From positions 1-10,476 of the forward strand of contig CALFXV010000119.1 in the NCBI GenBank assembly GCA_937957775.1: 10,476 nt of DNA, read 5' to 3'. Both the position numbers and the translations under genes were made by a program. This document shows, one piece after another, positions 6,453 to 10,476 of this stretch. Numbering within the stretch: position 1 is the first letter of the stretch; the number at the start of each line of letters is the position of its first letter. This stretch comes from an uncultured Methylotenera sp. (GTDB taxonomy: Bacteria; Pseudomonadota; Gammaproteobacteria; Burkholderiales; Methylophilaceae). Under the pieces are notes generated by a model that had not been told where the DNA came from, did no database searches, and saw only the letters and a list, made by a program, of their open reading frames with translations.

Positions 6453-6713
6453 ATGAGTATTACTGACGTAACCGGCTACCTAGCCGCTTTTTTAACGACC
6501 TTTGCCTTTGTGCCGCAAGCGCACCATTCTTGGAAAACCCGGGATTTATCTGGCGTGTCTTTGCCCATGTACAGCCTATTTAGTCTAGGCGTATTAGCCT
6601 GGTTGATTTATGGCATCCTGATACATAGCTGGCCCATCATAGCAGCCAATAGCCTCACCCTAATGCTGGCTTGCATAGTGCTTTATTTAAAAATCACTCA
6701 AAGCCCAAACTAA
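6453..6713 (+). CDS. SemiSWEET-family (MtN3/PQ-loop) sugar transporter
   Basis: This 86-residue protein has three predicted membrane helices at about 5-24, 38-57 and 60-79. That is the triple-helix unit that dimerises to form bacterial SemiSWEET sugar transporters. The PQ motif is at 21-22 in FVPQ, followed by the loop SWKTRDLSGVSLPMY. Trp50 and Asn66 occupy positions expected for the sugar-binding Trp and Asn of characterised SemiSWEETs (by-eye placement). The substrate, probably a mono- or disaccharide, cannot be inferred. ATG 6453 has no clear Shine-Dalgarno sequence and no obvious promoter of its own after the cold-shock terminator. It ends 11 nt from the convergent stop of the quinoprotein gene, with no terminator between. 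Confidence 0.88.
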   Translation: MSITDVTGYLAAFLTTFAFVPQAHHSWKTRDLSGVSLPMYSLFSLGVLAWLIYGILIHSWPIIAANSLTLMLACIVLYLKITQSPN

Positions 6714-6724
6714 GCACAAGCGCC

Positions 6725-8524
6725 TTATTTACCCAAGGCATACACCGCAATATTATCTCCGGCGGTATAGCCAAAAATAGCATTGCCACCAGCGACCACG
6801 GCTACGTATTGCACCCCGTCAATCTGGTAGGTGATGGCAGGCGCATTTACCCCAGCATCAAGCTTACTCTGCCATAAGACTTCACCAGTTCGGCTATCGT
6901 AGGCATTAAAATGACCATCGCCCTCACCCATAAACAGCAACCCGGATTGCGTGGCCAGCAAGCCACCCATTAATGGTTGCGCCGTTTTGACTTGCCACAG
7001 CATTTTACCGCTAGATAAATTAATCGCCGACAATATGCCCCACCTAGCATCTTTGGTAGGTTCAGAGGAGGCGTAGCGTATTGCTGGGACCCCATTTTTT
7101 GCAGGCTCCTCAACCAGTGTGTATTTAATTGGGGCATGTATGCCCGCTACGAATGCAATTTGATTGGGTTCGTCAAGGGCGCTTGGGCTCCAATTAGAGC
7201 CGCCTAAAATACCAGGATAGAGCACGGTACCCTCTTTGCTGGCTTTAGCAAATAAATTCTTTTGCGGCACAAATGCATCCGACTTCATCAGTAACTTGCC
7301 CGTAGCCCTATCATTAACGAAGTACCAACCGGTTTTGCTTGCTTGGCCCACGGCAGGAATGCTCTGTCCATTACTCATATAATTAAACAACACTGGCGGG
7401 CTGGCTAAATCGTAACCCCATAGGTCATGCGGCACTTGTTGGTAATGCCATTTTAATTTTCCGGTTTCCGTGTCTAGGGCCACCAATGAAACGGTGTACA
7501 AATTATCGCCGGGACGGGAAATGTCATTCATTTGCGGTGACGGGTTGCCCGTACCGAAAAATAGCGTGTGCGTTTTAAGGTCTATGGCTGGCGTGCTCCA
7601 AGCTGAGCCACCACCGTAACGCCAGGACTCTTTATTATTTTTTAAATTGGCTCTCTCTGCTATCACGTCTCGGTTTAATGAAATGCCATCAGAGGTGGTT
7701 TCAACAAACTCGCCTTCCCAACCCTGGCTTGGGATGGTGTCAAATTGCCAAATTCGCTTGCCGTTATTAATGTCATACGCGGCTAAAAAACCCGGCCGAC
7801 CATAACGTCCGTCCACCCCCACGACAGCCCCAAGCGGTGCCGATTGCGTTGGCGCATCCAAGTGCAATCCGTAGCCTACGCCGGTTATGCCAACGATAAC
7901 CTTGCCATTAAATACCACCGGCGCCATGGCTATGCCCACGCCAGTTGCACCGTATGCATTTTTCCCGCTTTTAGCATCAGCCTTGCTCAATGACTCGGTA
8001 TTTTCCGTTAAGGCCGTGTCGTCCGCCACGTCCACGTCCCAAATTTTCAGGCCGGTTTTTGCATCCAAGGCAATCAAGCGGGCATCCACCGTTCCTATAA
8101 AAACTTTACCGTCACTTAGCGCCACCCCTCTATTTGCCGGGCCACAGCACATTTTCCAATTTGCCCTGCGCACGTGTTCATAGCGCCACAATTGCTTACC
8201 GGTTTTGGCATCAAGCGCCAACACATGGTTATAAGGCAAGGCAACATACATCACCCCAGCTTTGACTATAGGCGTAGCTTGAAAACTAGCTAGAACGCCG
8301 CTTTTAACTTGCCAAGCTAATTTAAGGCGATTGACATTTTGTGGGTTAATTTGCGTTAACGCAGACAAGCGCTGGTTGCTGTAATCACCGCCAAAACTAG
8401 GCCAATCTTGAGTTGGGCTAAGCGCATGATTAGGTGGTGTCAGCTTGGCGCAAGCAAGCAAGGCCAGACTAATGAGCATGATGCCCCATTTTCTGTTACC
8501 TTTAAAAATGTAAGCTATATTCAT
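6725..8524 (-). CDS. PQQ-dependent dehydrogenase-like beta-propeller lipoprotein
   Basis: This 599-residue protein has the eight-bladed propeller fold of quinoprotein alcohol/methanol dehydrogenases. Repeats with LDAKTGK..W-type tryptophan-docking motifs recur, for example at 104-113 and 153-162. The vicinal Cys126-Cys127 (MCCGPANRG) matches the disulfide ring beneath PQQ in this family. GGGSAW (304-309), GTGNPSP (324-330) and GGSNWSP (441-447) are further cofactor-pocket motifs. The N-terminus has a signal peptide ending LALLAC, so Cys25 is a likely lipidation site, giving a membrane-anchored periplasmic protein. Its substrate is unknown. By eye, the metal-binding Glu of methanol dehydrogenase aligns with Gly217 and the catalytic Asp with Gly370 (WGYD), while Asn327 is kept. 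ATG 8524 has only a weak ribosome site. Met16 (8479), preceded by GGGG, is an alternative start that still leaves a full signal peptide. Confidence 0.88.
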   Translation of the reverse strand: MNIAYIFKGNRKWGIMLISLALLACAKLTPPNHALSPTQDWPSFGGDYSNQRLSALTQINPQNVNRLKLAWQVKSGVLASFQATPIVKAGVMYVALPYNHVLALDAKTGKQLWRYEHVRRANWKMCCGPANRGVALSDGKVFIGTVDARLIALDAKTGLKIWDVDVADDTALTENTESLSKADAKSGKNAYGATGVGIAMAPVVFNGKVIVGITGVGYGLHLDAPTQSAPLGAVVGVDGRYGRPGFLAAYDINNGKRIWQFDTIPSQGWEGEFVETTSDGISLNRDVIAERANLKNNKESWRYGGGSAWSTPAIDLKTHTLFFGTGNPSPQMNDISRPGDNLYTVSLVALDTETGKLKWHYQQVPHDLWGYDLASPPVLFNYMSNGQSIPAVGQASKTGWYFVNDRATGKLLMKSDAFVPQKNLFAKASKEGTVLYPGILGGSNWSPSALDEPNQIAFVAGIHAPIKYTLVEEPAKNGVPAIRYASSEPTKDARWGILSAINLSSGKMLWQVKTAQPLMGGLLATQSGLLFMGEGDGHFNAYDSRTGEVLWQSKLDAGVNAPAITYQIDGVQYVAVVAGGNAIFGYTAGDNIAVYALGK

Positions 8525-8561
8525 ATGACCAACTCTGTAAAGTAAGAATGCAAGACATCAA

Positions 8562-8589
8562 AGTATACAGATTTGTATATCTCTAACAA
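8562..8589 (-). promoter_or_regulatory. Promoter of the quinoprotein gene
   Basis: On the minus strand TTGTTA (complement of 8584-8589) and TATACT (complement of 8562-8567) are separated by 16 bp, and the -10 matches the consensus at five of six. The predicted start near 8555 leaves about a 30-nt leader. Confidence 0.55.
8564..8579. repeat. 16-bp dyad overlapping the quinoprotein promoter (operator candidate)
   Basis: TATACA (8564-8569) and TGTATA (8574-8579) form a perfect inverted repeat around GATT. It covers most of the -10 box and part of the spacer of the predicted minus-strand promoter, as expected for a repressor-binding site. It also lies within the shared upstream region of the divergent gene at 8641. 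No regulator gene is adjacent. Confidence 0.4.
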
Positions 8590-8640
8590 GCGATAATTGG
8601 CCAGCTTATGGCATAAAATCTGCTGCTAAAGGAACCCACA

Positions 8641-9228
8641 ATGAACGACCGCATTGAACGCTTGTTGAAACAAATAACGGCCTTAGAGGACGACTTGCGC
8701 GTGGCCTTAAGTGAACAACCGTCTAGCGTATTTTTTCAAATAAAAGGCAAACGCATAGAGTTTGAGCATTCCATTAAGCAAGCGCACAAGCGGCTAAAAA
8801 GAAATTTTTTTCATTGGCTGATTGCCGATCGCCCGCAGAACTTAATCACCGGCCCTATTATTTATTCCATGATCCTGCCTTTGCTGCTAACCGATTTATT
8901 CGTCAGCTTTTACCAACTCACTTGTTTTCCCATATACGGCATCAAAAAAGTACGGCGGGCAGACTACATCGTCTTTGATAGGCAGCATTTAAGTTACCTC
9001 AATTTTATAGAGAAGTTTCATTGCACTTACTGCGCTTACGGCAGCGGCATGATCTCCTATGTTAGCGAAATCATTGCCCGCACCGAACAGTATTTCTGCC
9101 CTATCAAACATGCGCGAAAATTACTGGGGACGCATCAGCGCTATGCCCGTTTTTTAGATTACGGTGCAGCAGAGCACTACCAGGAAAAACTGGAGACTTA
9201 CCGTCGCGCCTTGTCCAAAGCAGATTAA
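8641..9228 (+). CDS. Uncharacterised membrane-associated protein with conserved-looking Cys/His motifs
   Basis: I do not recognise a named family. The 195-residue protein starts with a charged helical, possibly coiled-coil segment (about 1-60). A hydrophobic stretch at about 69-100 could form one or two membrane passes (ITGPIIYSMILPLLLTDLF). The C-terminal half holds HCTYCAYGSG (127-136) and, after a helix, ARTEQYFCPIKHAR (146-159). Cys128, Cys131, Cys153 and His157, with His127 nearby, could together bind a metal ion or an iron-sulfur cluster; this is inference. The start is well supported: AAGGA lies seven bases before ATG 8641. It is divergent from the quinoprotein gene across 116 bp. The gene has coding character, since the ribosome site, length and motif-rich C-terminus argue against a chance frame. 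Confidence 0.8.
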   Translation: MNDRIERLLKQITALEDDLRVALSEQPSSVFFQIKGKRIEFEHSIKQAHKRLKRNFFHWLIADRPQNLITGPIIYSMILPLLLTDLFVSFYQLTCFPIYGIKKVRRADYIVFDRQHLSYLNFIEKFHCTYCAYGSGMISYVSEIIARTEQYFCPIKHARKLLGTHQRYARFLDYGAAEHYQEKLETYRRALSKAD

Positions 9229-9259
9229 CATTTAGCGGTATTTTTAGCTCAAGCGCTGC

Positions 9260-9309
9260 GCCTGACAACCCCTTATTTGGCTGCGCATGCTATGCTGTCA
9301 GGCCTTTTT
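9260..9309 (+). terminator. Long-stem hairpin with T run between the Cys-motif gene and ycaO
   Basis: GCCTGACA (9260-9267) and TGTCAGGC (9296-9303) are perfectly complementary over 8 bp and enclose 28 nt, including a small GCAT/ATGC stem. The right arm is followed by CTTTTT. It lies 31 nt after the stop of the 8641 gene and ends 15 nt before the ycaO ATG. It therefore could be a terminator for the first gene or a leader structure controlling ycaO. Confidence 0.55.
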
Positions 9310-9323
9310 ATAAGAGCCTTTAT

Positions 9324-10476
9324 CATGAGCGCAAGCGAAACCTTCATCCCTAGTAAAGATGCGTCATTGGAATCATCCATACGCACCCTGCAAAGCAAAT
9401 TAGTCGCATTAGGCATACACGTTGAAGAAAAATCTTGGCTCAATGAAATAGAGGGAATATGGTCAGTGCACGTCATAGACAAAGACTGCACAAGGCTATT
9501 TACTAACGGCAAAGGCGCAACACAATTGGCCGCTAGAGCCAGCGCCTTGGGTGAGTATTTTGAACGCTTAAGCACCAATTACTTTTGGACGCATTTTTAT
9601 TTAGGCACGGACATCGCCAACGGAGATTTTGTCCACTATCCCAATGAACAATGGCTTAAACCCAATGGCGAAACTTGGCCGAAAGCCCTGCTGACCCCTG
9701 AGTTACAAAAATTCTACAACCCGGAGGGCGGCGCCCTTGCATCGCAATTAATTGATCTGAACTCTGGCAATGCTGAACGTGGCATATGCGCCATTCCATA
9801 CCAACGCTTAAAGGATGGTCTAAGCGTTTTATTTCCAGTTAATCTAATAGGCAATTTATACGTCAGCAACGGCATGAGTGCCGGCAACACCTTGATGGAA
9901 GCGCGCACGCAAGCATTAGCGGAAATTTTTGAGCGCGACATCAAATTCCGTATCATACGCGAAGGCCTGTGCTTGCCTGATGTGCCGCAAGACGTCATCA
10001 ACCGCTACCCGCGCATTGCTGCTGGCATCAAAGGCTTGCGCGATGCCGGTTACGGCATATTAGTCAAAGACGCCTCATTGGGCGGTCAATACCCAGTGAT
10101 GAATGTCACCTTGCTGCACCCAGAAGACCAAGGCTGCTTCGCTAGCTTTGGAGCCCACCCTCGCTTTGAGGTGGCATTGGAGCGTGCTTTAACCGAGTTG
10201 CTGCAGGGTCGCGCCATCAACAATCTAAAAGGCTTTGTTTCACCTGGCTTTGACATGGAAGAAATTGCCGACTCGCAAAATCTAGAAATCCATTTTGTCG
10301 ACTCCAGCGGCGTCATCAGCTGGGAATTTTTGCGTAGCACGCCAGACTTCGAATTCGTCGATTGGAACTTCGGCACCACCACCGAAGAAGATTACCACTG
10401 GTGCGTTGACACCATACATGGCAGCGGCCATGACATTTACATAGCCGACTTCACCCACCTAGGCGTTTACGCATGC
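9324..10476 (+). CDS. ycaO: YcaO, ATP-dependent cyclodehydratase-family protein (partial, runs off right edge)
   Basis: The frame is open from ATG 9324 to the window end: 384 codons plus one base of a protein that is 586 residues in E. coli. It is recognised by its close resemblance to E. coli YcaO from the first residues (TFIPSKDASLESSI at 6-19). Further shared blocks are TNGKGATQLAARASALGEYF (60-79), SNGMSAGNT (181-189), SLGGQYPV (251-258), FASFGAHP (272-279), and a DWNFGTTTEE segment near 346-355. Two ExxER motifs (E77/E80 and E200/E203) match the Mg-ATP ligands of the YcaO fold. E. coli YcaO assists RimO in beta-methylthiolation of ribosomal protein S12. Its biochemical step there is unresolved. 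A purine-rich AAGAG lies eight bases before the ATG. No RimO gene and no azoline-peptide precursor is visible, so the housekeeping role is favoured over a RiPP pathway. Confidence 0.95.

Noticed and set aside
7887..8183. Plus-strand frame inside the quinoprotein gene
   Set aside because: It is antisense to the conserved propeller and Cys-Cys region, with no ribosome site or domain.
9273..10382. Three minus-strand frames across the ycaO region
   Set aside because: All are antisense to an unbroken plus-strand YcaO frame with strong family similarity.
1..10476. CRISPR array, insertion sequence, phage or defence system
   Set aside because: No regularly spaced repeats, transposase, integrase, terminal inverted repeats or defence domains were found. 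Gene content is housekeeping with ordinary composition.

Overview
The window looks like chromosomal core-genome DNA from a Gram-negative bacterium of moderate GC (mid-40s % by eye). It is most likely a betaproteobacterium, or a close gammaproteobacterial relative. The evidence is an rnr-rlmB pair, a stand-alone IF-1 gene with a C-terminal extension divergent from a cold-shock gene, a DUF3820 protein, YcaO, and a lipoprotein with a proteobacterial-type lipobox. No transposon, phage, CRISPR, rRNA or tRNA gene was seen.

Left part (1-1943). A DUF3820-family gene runs off the left edge on the minus strand. The gap between it and mqo (malate:quinone oxidoreductase, plus strand) holds a near-consensus sigma70 promoter, a 7-bp stem and a strong intrinsic terminator, all on the plus strand and all before mqo. 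This is the shape of a roughly 100-nt small RNA or of a terminated mqo leader.

Middle (1947-6713). On the minus strand, rnr (RNase R) and rlmB (23S rRNA Gm2251 methyltransferase) form an operon whose end meets mqo tail to tail with 3 nt between the stop codons. Divergent from rnr is a small S4-domain RNA-binding protein gene. Next come infA (IF-1, UUG start, minus strand) and a cold-shock protein gene (plus strand), which diverge from a 362-bp region with a good promoter for each. The cold-shock gene ends in a clear terminator and is followed by a SemiSWEET sugar-transporter gene. Most of this block concerns RNA structure, translation and cold adaptation.

Right part (6725-10476). A PQQ-type beta-propeller lipoprotein (minus strand) diverges from an unrecognised membrane-associated protein with a CxxC motif and a further Cys/His motif. 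A 16-bp dyad overlaps the promoter between them. After a hairpin followed by a T run comes ycaO, the ATP-dependent cyclodehydratase-family protein that supports RimO-dependent ribosomal protein S12 methylthiolation. It is cut by the right edge after 384 codons.

The least ordinary items are the small RNA or leader upstream of mqo, the quinoprotein whose two acidic metal ligands both appear to be glycine, and its divergent Cys-motif neighbour.
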